A DNA stretch of 23,027 nucleotides, from IMG/VR virus record IMGVR_UViG_3300027861_004541, positions 1-23,027 of that record; one strand, written 5' to 3'. The notes under the pieces were generated by a model. That model worked only from the letters and a program-made list of their open reading frames with translations, ran no database searches and had not been told where the DNA came from. Each line of letters opens with the position of its first letter. Within the stretch, counting starts at the first letter, position 1. The position numbers and the translations under genes are program-made. Positions 7,324-13,759 of the stretch are shown here, piece by piece. This stretch comes from a virus.

Positions 7324-8226
7324 ATGCCTAAAAAATTAACTTACGAATGCGTAAAAGAGTATTTTAACGATCATGGATGTGAGTTGTTAGAGAAAGAATA
7401 TAAAAATTGCAAAACTAAAATGAAATATAAATGCAACTGTGGGGATATTAGTGAGATAAATTTTGATAATTTTAAACAAGGGCGAAGATGCAAAAAATGT
7501 GCGAATACAAAACTTAGAAAAGATAGACAATTTTCTTTCCAATACGTTTATGACTATTTTGAGAAACAAGGTTGTAAGTTATTAGAAAAAGAATATATAA
7601 ATTCTCACACTAAAATGAAATATAGGTGTAAATGTGGAGATATAAGTGGAATCCGTCTATCTAATTTTAAATTAGGAGAAAGGTGTATGAAATGTGGAGG
7701 CAATGAGAAATTCACATTTAAATATGTTTATAATTATTTTAAAGAGCAAGATTGCGAATTGTTAGAAAAAAAATATATAAACTCAAAGTCATTAATGAAG
7801 TATCGATGTAATTGTAAAGATATTAATAAAATATCTTTTAGTGATTTTAAAGACGGACACAGGTGTAATAAATGTGGGATAAAAAGAACAACAGGAAAAA
7901 ATAACTATAATTATAACCCAAATTTAACTGACGAAGATAGAATTCTTAATAGAAAACTCCCTGGATATGAAGAATGGAGAAAAAAAGTATATAAAAAAGA
8001 TAATTACATCTGCCGAAAATGTAAAACAAAGAAAAATGATAATAACAAATATAAAAAAATAAATGCCCATCATATCAAAGGTTATGCCGATAATGAAGAC
8101 CTAAGAACAAAAGTTTCCAATGGGATAGTGCTATGCCAAGAATGCCACAATGGTTTTCACTCTATATATGGTAAACGAAATAATAATCAACAGCAATTAG
8201 ATGAGTATTTTAAAGTCCCTACCTGA
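7324..8226 (+). CDS. HNH endonuclease with three 54-residue Cys-rich repeats (probable homing endonuclease)
   Basis: A 300-residue protein. Residues 6-59, 71-124 and 131-184 are three copies of one module of exactly 54 residues, each starting (T/S)(Y/F)xxVxxYF, with a central CxC after KY(K/R) and ending in CxxC (56-59, 121-124, 181-184). Each probably holds one zinc ion and contacts DNA. Residues 220-285 form a Cys-flanked HNH nuclease: CRKC (230-233), AHHI (248-251), NG (266-267), CQEC..GFH (271-279). Repeated zinc modules joined to an HNH nuclease are typical of free-standing phage homing endonucleases. The gene sits alone between genes of opposite orientation, as expected for an insertion, with its own promoter-like site and leader. 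Its last 8 bases overlap the nadE end. Nuclease activity is inferred from the motif. Confidence 0.9.
   Translation: MPKKLTYECVKEYFNDHGCELLEKEYKNCKTKMKYKCNCGDISEINFDNFKQGRRCKKCANTKLRKDRQFSFQYVYDYFEKQGCKLLEKEYINSHTKMKYRCKCGDISGIRLSNFKLGERCMKCGGNEKFTFKYVYNYFKEQDCELLEKKYINSKSLMKYRCNCKDINKISFSDFKDGHRCNKCGIKRTTGKNNYNYNPNLTDEDRILNRKLPGYEEWRKKVYKKDNYICRKCKTKKNDNNKYKKINAHHIKGYADNEDLRTKVSNGIVLCQECHNGFHSIYGKRNNNQQQLDEYFKVPT
7339..7875 (+). repeat. three in-frame tandem copies of a zinc-module coding repeat
   Basis: Codons for residues 6-59 (7339-7500), 71-124 (7534-7695) and 131-184 (7714-7875) encode three 54-residue copies separated by 11 and 6 residues. Protein identity between copies is high (for example ELLEKEY, KLLEKEY, ELLEKKY) and the last copy has lost the Gly of the CxCGDI motif (CNCKDI). 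This indicates internal duplication followed by divergence. Confidence 0.85.
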
Positions 8227-8244
8227 TATATCTAGGAGGGACTT
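8213..8244. terminator. bidirectional terminator hairpin inside overlapping gene ends
   Basis: AAGTCCCT (8213-8220) pairs with AGGGACTT (8237-8244), and CCT (8222-8224) with AGG (8234-8236) across one bulged base. An ATTTTT run follows two bases later on the plus strand; the minus side is followed by TTTAAAAT. The hairpin lies exactly across the 8-base overlap of the convergent HNH and nadE genes, so it encodes the last residues of one and both stops. It could end transcription from both sides, though the T-tracts are short. Confidence 0.6.
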
Positions 8245-8986
8245 CATTTTTGAATCTTGCTTTCTTTACCATGGCTGAAACTTTATCAAATTCTTTCTGA
8301 GTTACATCTCCTTTATAATTGTCGTATCCTCCAAACTCTCCGTTATAGTGTCTCAATGTTAGGTCGAGACGGTCATACGTAATTCCAAGCTCGTCCTCAT
8401 CTGTTTGATTCTCAAAAAGATCAGCACTTGGTTTTTTTGTTATAATACTTTGAGGGATTTCTGGGATTAAGGATGCCATCTTAAAAATTTCTGTTTTATA
8501 GAAATTACCTATAGGTTCAACTGAACAAATTTGGTCTCCTCCGACTGTGCAATACCCAATTTCTAATTCACTCCTATTTCCAGTTCCCGCAACTAGATAA
8601 TTATACTGGTTTGCAAGAGCAAACAAATATGTCATCCTCAACCTAGCCTTAGTATTAGCTTTCGTTAATTGGCTAACGGTTTCTCCTCCTTCTTCTAATT
8701 TTTGTATAATAGCATTATAACTATCAACAAGATTAGATACTCTTAGCTCTATCCCTAAATTCTCTGCCAACTGAATACTGTCTTCTTCCATTGAAGGAGA
8801 ACTTTCACAAGGAAGATATATTCCTATAAATTTATCTCTTCCAACTGCTTCGCAGCAAAGAGACGATACGATTGCACTATCTATTCCTCCGCTAATACCG
8901 CAAATATACCCATCACATCCGCTATTTTTTTGGTACTCCAAAAGCCACTTACTTATATTATCTATTTCTTTTTGGTAATCAATCAT
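8219..8986 (-). CDS. nadE: NH3-dependent NAD+ synthetase
   Basis: A 255-residue enzyme that amidates nicotinate adenine dinucleotide to NAD+ with ATP and ammonia, the last step of both de novo and salvage NAD synthesis. The N-type ATP pyrophosphatase signature SGGIDS is at 32-37. GTGNRSE (134-140), a YCTVGGD stretch (145-151) and KKPSADL (184-190) match the NaAD/ATP binding segments of NadE. The length is normal for the ammonia-dependent form, and no glutaminase domain is present. The ATG at 8984-8986 has AAAGGA. It is the last gene of a five-gene minus-strand block with a 33-base gap before it. The enzyme appears complete. With pncB about 1.4 kb away it implies phage control of NAD+ supply; NadD, the step between them, is not in the window. 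Confidence 0.96.
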   Translation of the reverse strand: MIDYQKEIDNISKWLLEYQKNSGCDGYICGISGGIDSAIVSSLCCEAVGRDKFIGIYLPCESSPSMEEDSIQLAENLGIELRVSNLVDSYNAIIQKLEEGGETVSQLTKANTKARLRMTYLFALANQYNYLVAGTGNRSELEIGYCTVGGDQICSVEPIGNFYKTEIFKMASLIPEIPQSIITKKPSADLFENQTDEDELGITYDRLDLTLRHYNGEFGGYDNYKGDVTQKEFDKVSAMVKKARFKNEVPPRYIR

Positions 8987-9019
8987 TTTTATCCTTTCTA
9001 TTTGTTGTTAATTATTTTT

Positions 9020-9643
9020 TCAAAGATCTTCGTGATAGCCTATCGTGTCACAAAATTCTTTTATTAATTTATTTAATTCTTCTTTTGAAACTTTTACATT
9101 TTCTATATCTTTTTCTTCTCTTATCTCATGATCAAAGATAAAATCATCTATTATTGTCCATAATTCATTTCTTGGGTCTGTTTTTATTTTTTTAAAACTA
9201 TAATATAAAAGATCTTCTTTATACCAAACATAATATCCAAAATGCTCTGTCCAAATATATAAGAATTCTTCATCTTCTTCTATAAAAGAATATCTGAATA
9301 GAAAATCAGAACCGTCTAGATGCTTTGCCTTAGTAACTCCATTGAAAACTCCGCAATCTGATATCTTTTTACTATTTAAGTATTTTAATGCGTCTGTATA
9401 TGATTTTTGCTTATTAAGCATTTTATAGGGTTCTTCTAATTTTTTATAATCAACATTATAAACACATTCAGGAATGAATAATTGTTCATAATTTCTACAT
9501 TTAGGACATGTTAGAATAACTTTATCATCTAATTCTATAGGTTTTAGAATTCCTAGGCAATCATGGTCTCCACAAGTTAATTCATGAGTATAAGGAGATT
9601 TTTGCCACTTTTCAATATCTTTAATTTTGTCTTTATTCGTCAT
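9020..9643 (-). CDS. hypothetical protein with N-terminal zinc ribbon, 207 aa
   Basis: A 207-residue acidic protein. Residues 24-49 form a likely zinc ribbon: C24 and C29 (TCGDHDC) and C46/C49 (CPKC). The opening KWQKSPYTHELTCG resembles small phage and plasmid proteins of unknown function that begin with a similar Cys pattern; this is memory of a pattern, not a search. The remainder is rich in aromatic residues (about 110-165, including FLYIWTEHFGYYVWY) and ends in a Lys/Glu helix. The ATG at 9641-9643 overlaps the preceding gene by 11 bases and has AAAGGA inside that gene, so the two are probably translationally coupled. No function assigned. Confidence 0.75.
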   Translation of the reverse strand: MTNKDKIKDIEKWQKSPYTHELTCGDHDCLGILKPIELDDKVILTCPKCRNYEQLFIPECVYNVDYKKLEEPYKMLNKQKSYTDALKYLNSKKISDCGVFNGVTKAKHLDGSDFLFRYSFIEEDEEFLYIWTEHFGYYVWYKEDLLYYSFKKIKTDPRNELWTIIDDFIFDHEIREEKDIENVKVSKEELNKLIKEFCDTIGYHEDL

Positions 9644-9830
9644 TTTCTATTTCCTTTATATGTTCAAATCCCGTATCTTCGTTAGTCGTCCCATCGGTAA
9701 AGATGAAACGCATAATATCGTTATTACGAATTCCTCTATTAAAGACTAGATAGAAGTCTTTTATTATTTTTTCTTCTTCTTTGTAGAGGACCTTATCGCC
9801 CCTTACGATATTTTCGATATCTTTACTCAT
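9633..9830 (-). CDS. hypothetical small protein, 65 aa
   Basis: A 65-residue protein with the look of a small compact beta fold: VRGDKVLYKEEEKIIKDF, then a hydrophobic strand, then FIFTDGT-like IFTDGTTNEDTGF. It resembles small SH3/KOW-like phage proteins but no family is certain. Its ATG overlaps the TGA of the upstream 80-residue gene (ATGA, 9827-9830) and its end overlaps the next gene by 11 bases, so it sits tightly inside the operon, which supports it as a real gene. Confidence 0.7.
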   Translation of the reverse strand: MSKDIENIVRGDKVLYKEEEKIIKDFYLVFNRGIRNNDIMRFIFTDGTTNEDTGFEHIKEIENDE

Positions 9831-10069
9831 TTTTTAGTGTAACCTTTTCCTTTGCATTTTGGGCAATCTCGATATAACATATTAGCACAAGGGTTATGGT
9901 TAAGATTCCCATAACCATCTTCCACCCTTCCTGAACCTTTGCAGATAGAGCAGTCATCCATCACCTTTTCAACTTCTGCTATTTCCTCTTTAATCTCTGA
10001 AACTTCCGTTAGAGCATATTCTAAACCATCAGTCAATTCTCTATATCTTTTTTTAGAAACTTTAGTCAT
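9827..10069 (-). CDS. DnaJ-type CxxCxGxG zinc protein, 80 aa
   Basis: An 80-residue protein with a charged helical N-terminal half (about 1-38) and two copies of the DnaJ zinc-finger motif: CSICKGSG (40-47) and CPKCKGKG (69-76), separated by 21 residues. There is no J-domain, so this is not a DnaJ; free-standing pairs of this motif occur in many phage and bacterial small proteins and bind one zinc ion, often as a protein- or RNA-binding knob. It lies 12 bases after the preceding 64-residue gene and overlaps the next by 4 bases. Role in the nadE-containing operon unknown. Confidence 0.8.
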   Translation of the reverse strand: MTKVSKKRYRELTDGLEYALTEVSEIKEEIAEVEKVMDDCSICKGSGRVEDGYGNLNHNPCANMLYRDCPKCKGKGYTKK

Positions 10070-10081
10070 ATTATTCTCTTT

Positions 10082-10276
10082 TTAAATTATTTCTTTTAAT
10101 TTTTTTTCCATTATCTTAGAATTTACTCCAAAAGCGGAGAAGGCTAAGAAATGACCTTTTTCTTTATTTTTAGCCCAAACAAAAGGCATAGGAGTTATCA
10201 TTCCGGATTTTCTTTGTTCTTCCCAATAGAGTTCTTCTGCTAATTCGAATAATTTTTCTAATTTTTTCTTTGTCAT
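10082..10276 (-). CDS. hypothetical small protein, 64 aa (first gene of the nadE operon)
   Basis: A 64-residue protein with an amphipathic Lys/Glu/Leu helix (about 2-25), a middle segment MITPMPFVWAKNKEKGHFLAFSAFG and a second basic helix at the C-terminus. No Cys, signal peptide or membrane helix. It is the first gene of the minus-strand block 10276-8219, with the TTGCTGGAA-type element 25 bases upstream of its start. I recognise no family. Confidence 0.65.
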   Translation of the reverse strand: MTKKKLEKLFELAEELYWEEQRKSGMITPMPFVWAKNKEKGHFLAFSAFGVNSKIMEKKLKEII

Positions 10277-10301
10277 ATTAATTATAGAATTTATTTTATT
10301 T

Positions 10302-10328
10302 TTGCTGGAAAATTAATCTTTATTTTTT
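10302..10328 (-). promoter_or_regulatory. TTCCAGCAA box upstream of the nadE operon
   Basis: On the minus strand the sequence reads AATAAAGATTAATT followed by TTCCAGCAA, 25 bases before the first start codon of the block. The same arrangement (AATAAGATAATC, then AATTCCAGCAA) stands before pncB at 11667-11695. Within window intergenic DNA I see the 9-base core only in these two places. It may be a shared operator or part of a shared promoter class; a TATAAT (minus strand, just before the start) is also present but lacks a -35 at proper distance. Confidence 0.35.
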
Positions 10329-10348
10329 AAAAAAATTATATATTTTTT

Positions 10349-10360
10349 TAAGTATACTTA
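10349..10360. promoter_or_regulatory. 12-base palindrome TAAGTATACTTA
   Basis: TAAGTATACTTA is a perfect palindrome in the 120-base gap between the pncB stop and the nadE operon start, about 70 bases upstream of the latter. It is the only GC-containing symmetric site in this gap and could be a repressor operator. No second copy was noticed. Confidence 0.3.
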
Positions 10361-10396
10361 GGAAAAGGATGGAAATGTTTTAAAATATAAATCTTA

Positions 10397-11611
10397 TTAA
10401 TCCAAAGATTGATTAAAGAACGTCCATTTAGCAACCCTAATAGCATCTTTATCTCCCATAGCCTTAGAAGGAGTATCGCTAAGTTTAACAACGGGAATGC
10501 CATTTATACTCCAAAGTTTAATTACCATATTCAAAGAAGGACTATCTGGGATATTATTTGTCATAAATGTTCCTATTCCAAAAGAACATTTTATTTTTCC
10601 TTCGCAATATTTCTTAATATCAATTGCTTTTTCTATATTGAGTCCATCTGAAAATACAATTACTTTACTCATTGGATCTATGTTCATTTTTTTATAATGA
10701 TTAACAATCTTATCTGTAAATTCGAAGGGACAACCGCTATCATGTCTTACTCCGTCATAATTTTTAGCTAATTCTAGGGTAAAATTTTCTAGAAAAACGT
10801 CAGTCCCATACGTATCCGTTAAGGCAATTCCTAAATTAGACCCAAACACTCTTTTCCAATTATGCATAGTATAATAATTCGAGTTCCTTAGCCCTTCAAG
10901 TACGCTCATTCCCATACAAAGTTCATGAGCATAGGTTCCGATTGCTTTAATATTATATTTCATAGCAAAATATAAATTACTGGTGCCTACGAAAGAAGAA
11001 TTAGAATTATTTTTCTCATATTCTACGAACTGATTGATAACTAAATCTTGAATTTCATGAGATCTACGCCTGCGAGTTCCAAATTCTGCAAAGGTACAAC
11101 CACTATTAGAAAGTTCTTCTATTTTTTCGTATGCCAAAGTCTTTTGATTAATATTAACCCAATCAAGACCATCCATCCCATTAGGTCCTTTTTTAATCCA
11201 ATCGGTATCAATATATCTAAAATATAGCTCAGATATAATAGCCATTATTTTAACTTCGTACAAGATGTAATCAACCCATTTTCCTGTATATTCTAATTCT
11301 AAATCGTTATCTTTTGTAAGATTTATCTTGAAACCCGAAAAATCATATCTAAAATTTCTTAGATATTCCACAAAACCAGGGGTAAAATATTTAAAATTAT
11401 TTTTAAGCCAAAGATATTCTTCATTAGTTAGTCTTAATTTTTCCAATTCTTTAATTTCCTTTTTAAGCAAATTTAGGAATTCTTCATTAAATTTTTGTTT
11501 TCCCCTGTTTTTGAATTTATAAGTAGCAATAGCATTTGGAAAAAGCTCCAAAACACAATTCATCATACTAAACTTATAAAGGTCATTATCTAATACACTT
11601 TTAATTATCAT
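10397..11611 (-). CDS. pncB: nicotinate phosphoribosyltransferase
   Basis: A 404-residue enzyme converting nicotinate and PRPP to nicotinate mononucleotide, coupled to ATP hydrolysis; the entry step of the Preiss-Handler salvage route. Length equals that of the Escherichia coli type. I see the family opening (VLDNDLYKFSM, 6-16), FGTRRRRS (177-184), GTSNLYFA (209-216), the TYAHEL segment whose H229 corresponds to the His phosphorylated in characterised enzymes, DTYGTD, VRHDSGCP and the phosphate-binding end FGIGT. It looks complete. The ATG at 11609-11611 has AAAGG. It is a single-gene unit, followed after 120 bases by the nadE operon on the same strand. The upstream TTGCTGGAA-containing element is shared with that operon. 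Confidence 0.96.
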   Translation of the reverse strand: MIIKSVLDNDLYKFSMMNCVLELFPNAIATYKFKNRGKQKFNEEFLNLLKKEIKELEKLRLTNEEYLWLKNNFKYFTPGFVEYLRNFRYDFSGFKINLTKDNDLELEYTGKWVDYILYEVKIMAIISELYFRYIDTDWIKKGPNGMDGLDWVNINQKTLAYEKIEELSNSGCTFAEFGTRRRRSHEIQDLVINQFVEYEKNNSNSSFVGTSNLYFAMKYNIKAIGTYAHELCMGMSVLEGLRNSNYYTMHNWKRVFGSNLGIALTDTYGTDVFLENFTLELAKNYDGVRHDSGCPFEFTDKIVNHYKKMNIDPMSKVIVFSDGLNIEKAIDIKKYCEGKIKCSFGIGTFMTNNIPDSPSLNMVIKLWSINGIPVVKLSDTPSKAMGDKDAIRVAKWTFFNQSLD

Positions 11612-11666
11612 TGTTTGCCTTTCTATTAATATATTGTTTACATTTCTCTTATAAATAAATTATATC

Positions 11667-11698
11667 TTGCTGGAATTTTTGATTATCTTATTTTTTAT
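11667..11698 (-). promoter_or_regulatory. TTCCAGCAA box upstream of pncB
   Basis: TTGCTGGAA on the plus strand at 11667-11675 (minus TTCCAGCAA), preceded on the minus strand by AAAAAATAAGATAATC. The pair resembles the element before the nadE operon over about 30 bases, with small gaps. On the minus strand the box runs into GATATAAT, so it may lie between a -35 region and a sigma70 -10, 55 bases before the pncB start. Confidence 0.35.
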
Positions 11699-11702
11699 TA
11701 TT

Positions 11703-11761
11703 CCACTTTGCAAATTTTTTTTATTTTCATTAATTTTTTATTAAATAAAAATTGAAAGTGG
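11703..11761. repeat. CCACTTT / AAAGTGG inverted repeat around the sigma gene promoter
   Basis: CCACTTT at 11703-11709 and AAAGTGG at 11755-11761 are inverted copies 45 bases apart, in the divergent space between pncB and the sigma factor gene. The right copy overlaps the sigma70-like -35 TTGAAA and the left copy lies next to TTGCAA, which could act as a -35 for the leftward gene. Paired sites of this kind can be looping operators; the A/T tracts between them also align loosely. Confidence 0.35.
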
Positions 11762-11779
11762 TAGTTTTAATAATATAAT
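11752..11779 (+). promoter_or_regulatory. sigma70-like promoter for the sigma factor operon
   Basis: TTGAAA (11752-11757) and TATAAT (11774-11779) are 16 bases apart, the best sigma70-type match I see in the window. Transcription would start near 11786, about 30 bases before the ATG at 11817 with AAAAGGAG at 11803-11810. This fits host-polymerase (early) expression of the phage sigma factor and the downstream metabolic genes. Confidence 0.55.
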
Positions 11780-11816
11780 AATAGGTATATTATTATATTA
11801 TTAAAAGGAGCTACTT

Positions 11817-12665
11817 ATGAACAAAAAAACAACAGACGATAATATTGAATTATGGAAAGAATATCAAAAAGATAAAGACAGTTTAGAAATTAAGAATAAA
11901 TTATTAGAAACGTATTATCCGTTAGTCCAAAAAATCTCTTATAAAATGGCAGAAAGGATGAATTGGAAAGTCCCTCCTGATGAACTAGCTTCATTTGGGG
12001 TTGATGGGTTATATCGGGCGGTTGAAAAATTTGAACTTGAAAGAGGCTTAAAATTCTCAACTTATGCCAATATAAGAATACAAGGATCAATGATAGATGG
12101 ATTAAGAAAAGAAGATCGAATCCCCAGAAGCGTAAGAATAAAGTATAATAAGATAGAAGAAGCAAGGCAACAACTACAATCAGAAAAATGTAGAAAAGTT
12201 TCTGACGAAGAATTATTAAAACATTTAGATATCGATATTACTGATTATTATAAAAATAATAAGAAATATGTCCCAACGTCTGCTTTTAGTATTGATGTTA
12301 TCTATTCTGAAGATGGAAGTTCTGATAAATACTCTAATATTAAGCAAGATTGTAATTCTAATTTTATTGATTGCTCTACTGAACCTCCCCAAAATAAAAT
12401 TTTAAGAAAAGAATTTTTAAGCAAGTTAATTGGGAAAGATTTTTCTAAAATAGAAGCTAAAATTATATATAAATATTTCTACGATAATTGTACAATGGAA
12501 AATATAGCTAAAGATATTGGCATGTCTGAATCTAAGGTTAGCAAGATCTATAATGAAGTTATACCCAGGATTAAAGATAAAATATTGAGAAATCCAGAGT
12601 ATTTCGACAATATAAACTATATAGTAGAAAATTTTAAAAACAACGAAAATATCAAAAATCATTGA
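11817..12665 (+). CDS. FliA/WhiG-type (sigma28 family) RNA polymerase sigma factor
   Basis: A 282-residue sigma factor of the group 3 (FliA/WhiG/SigF) type. Region 2 spans about 25-105 and includes KFELERGLKFSTYANIRIQG (71-90) and SMIDGLRKEDRIPRSVR (91-107), almost diagnostic for this group: -10 recognition and melting. A region 3-like helix pair follows (about 108-150), then an Asp/Ser-rich linker, and region 4 with a helix-turn-helix TMENIAKDIGMSESKVSKI (226-244) for -35 recognition. All parts of a working sigma appear present; it has about 30 extra residues at the end. It heads a plus-strand operon and is preceded by a sigma70-like promoter. Family members read TAAA-N15-GCCGATAA, and similar elements occur upstream of 5250, 7055 (minus) and 17514, so it probably directs later phage transcription. 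Confidence 0.93.
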   Translation: MNKKTTDDNIELWKEYQKDKDSLEIKNKLLETYYPLVQKISYKMAERMNWKVPPDELASFGVDGLYRAVEKFELERGLKFSTYANIRIQGSMIDGLRKEDRIPRSVRIKYNKIEEARQQLQSEKCRKVSDEELLKHLDIDITDYYKNNKKYVPTSAFSIDVIYSEDGSSDKYSNIKQDCNSNFIDCSTEPPQNKILRKEFLSKLIGKDFSKIEAKIIYKYFYDNCTMENIAKDIGMSESKVSKIYNEVIPRIKDKILRNPEYFDNINYIVENFKNNENIKNH

Positions 12666-12680
12666 AAAGTGTAATTATTT

Positions 12681-13184
12681 ATGTTAATAGTTAAAAATGG
12701 TGATATTACATACCCTAAGTCAGAAGTATTAGTCTGCCCTTGTAATCTATGTGGAATTTTGAATAAAAATTATTCTGCAAAAATTATTAAGTCTGGGGGG
12801 AACTTGTATAAAAATATCAAGAAAGAAATTAAAAAAAATGATTTTAAAGTCGGGGATTGTTTCTCGACAGGAGCTTACCAGTTAAGAAGAAGAAGTGTAA
12901 AAAATATATATAGTACTATCTTGTCAAGATACCCTAATGATTTCATAAAAATAGATAATTTAACATTATGTTTAAATAACATATTTAAAGAAGCTCTAAA
13001 AAATGATATTCAATCTATTGCTATTCCTCCTTTAGGGACAGATAATTTAGAATATGAATTTGTTGCGATAAATATGTTAAAAATATGTAAGAATTATCAA
13101 AGGGTAATGGATATAAAAATCATCTCTGATGATTTAGACTTTATAAATGTTATGAAAAAGTACATTGAAGTGAAAGGAAAATAA
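12681..13184 (+). CDS. macrodomain (ADP-ribose-binding fold) protein
   Basis: A 167-residue protein with the macrodomain layout: MLIVKNGDIT (1-10), a strand ending in the substrate-loop segment VCPCNLCGIL (18-27) where the family has VNxxN, AKIIKSGG (33-40), GDCFSTGAYQL (57-67), and SIAIPPLGTDN (111-121) as the phosphate-binding loop. Macrodomains bind ADP-ribose, and several remove it from proteins, nucleic acids or ADP-ribose-1''-phosphate. The Gly-rich run after the Asn is replaced by NKNYS; the overall pattern is nearer to the DarG/ALC1-like branch (CNxxGxxxKxxA) than to the classical one, so hydrolase activity is uncertain. It starts 15 bases after the sigma gene without a clear ribosome binding site, and its TAA shares one base with the next ATG. 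It may act on ADP-ribosylation or ADP-ribose signals made by host defence. Confidence 0.8.
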   Translation: MLIVKNGDITYPKSEVLVCPCNLCGILNKNYSAKIIKSGGNLYKNIKKEIKKNDFKVGDCFSTGAYQLRRRSVKNIYSTILSRYPNDFIKIDNLTLCLNNIFKEALKNDIQSIAIPPLGTDNLEYEFVAINMLKICKNYQRVMDIKIISDDLDFINVMKKYIEVKGK

Positions 13185-13759
13185 TGAAAAAAATATTAGA
13201 TAGAGAAGTTTTAATCCTAAATAAGTCTTGGAATCCAATTAGAATCCAGACAGTTATAGATGCTCTCACTTTAGTATATAGAAAAAGAGCAGCTTTCATT
13301 GATGTCGATAATTATGAAGTCAATGGATGGGATGATTGGGCTAAGACTCCCCCAAAAGAAGGAGAAGAATATATAACAACTTCTCACTTTTCTTTAAGAA
13401 TTCCAAAAGTTATTGTTCTAACTCATTTTAATGATATTCCTGTTTATAAAGTGAATATTAATAAAAAATCAATCTTTGAAAGGGACGGATATATCTGTCA
13501 ATATTCGGGTAAGAAAGTATCTTTAAAGAGTGGTAATTTAGATCATATTAAACCGAAATCTAAAGGAGGAAAAAGAAGTTGGGAAAATATAGTCTGTTGT
13601 GATGCTAAAGTTAATTCTTTTAAAGATAATAGAACTCCAGAAGAAGCAGGTTTAAAATTATTGAAGAAACCTACAAAATTAGACTACAGAAAGACTGTTT
13701 TGACGTATAAAGAAGGGATGCCTGAAGAATGGAAAAACTTCCTAAAAGAAAAAAAGTAG
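13184..13759 (+). CDS. HNH endonuclease family protein with altered zinc ligands
   Basis: A 191-residue protein of the common HNH family that opens VLILNKSWNPI (9-19). The HNH core runs from IFERDGYICQYSG (97-109) through LDHIKPKSKGG (119-129, D120/H121 as catalytic pair) and WENIV (133-137, N135) to NSFKDNRTPEEAG (144-156). In the usual family the core is held by two CxxC pairs; here the second Cys of the first pair is Ser108 and the second pair reads CCDAKVN (138-144), so the structural zinc site is mostly lost. Zinc-free relatives with CQYTGK exist, so activity can be retained. The ATG overlaps the preceding TAA by one base and has AAAGGA. It may be a homing nuclease or a DNA-processing enzyme. 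Confidence 0.88.
   Translation: MKKILDREVLILNKSWNPIRIQTVIDALTLVYRKRAAFIDVDNYEVNGWDDWAKTPPKEGEEYITTSHFSLRIPKVIVLTHFNDIPVYKVNINKKSIFERDGYICQYSGKKVSLKSGNLDHIKPKSKGGKRSWENIVCCDAKVNSFKDNRTPEEAGLKLLKKPTKLDYRKTVLTYKEGMPEEWKNFLKEKK

Noticed and set aside
7204-8226. Group I intron carrying the HNH gene
   Set aside because: The flanking DNA does not split a coding gene, and I could not find P, Q, R, S core elements or a 3' splice context; a free-standing endonuclease fits better.
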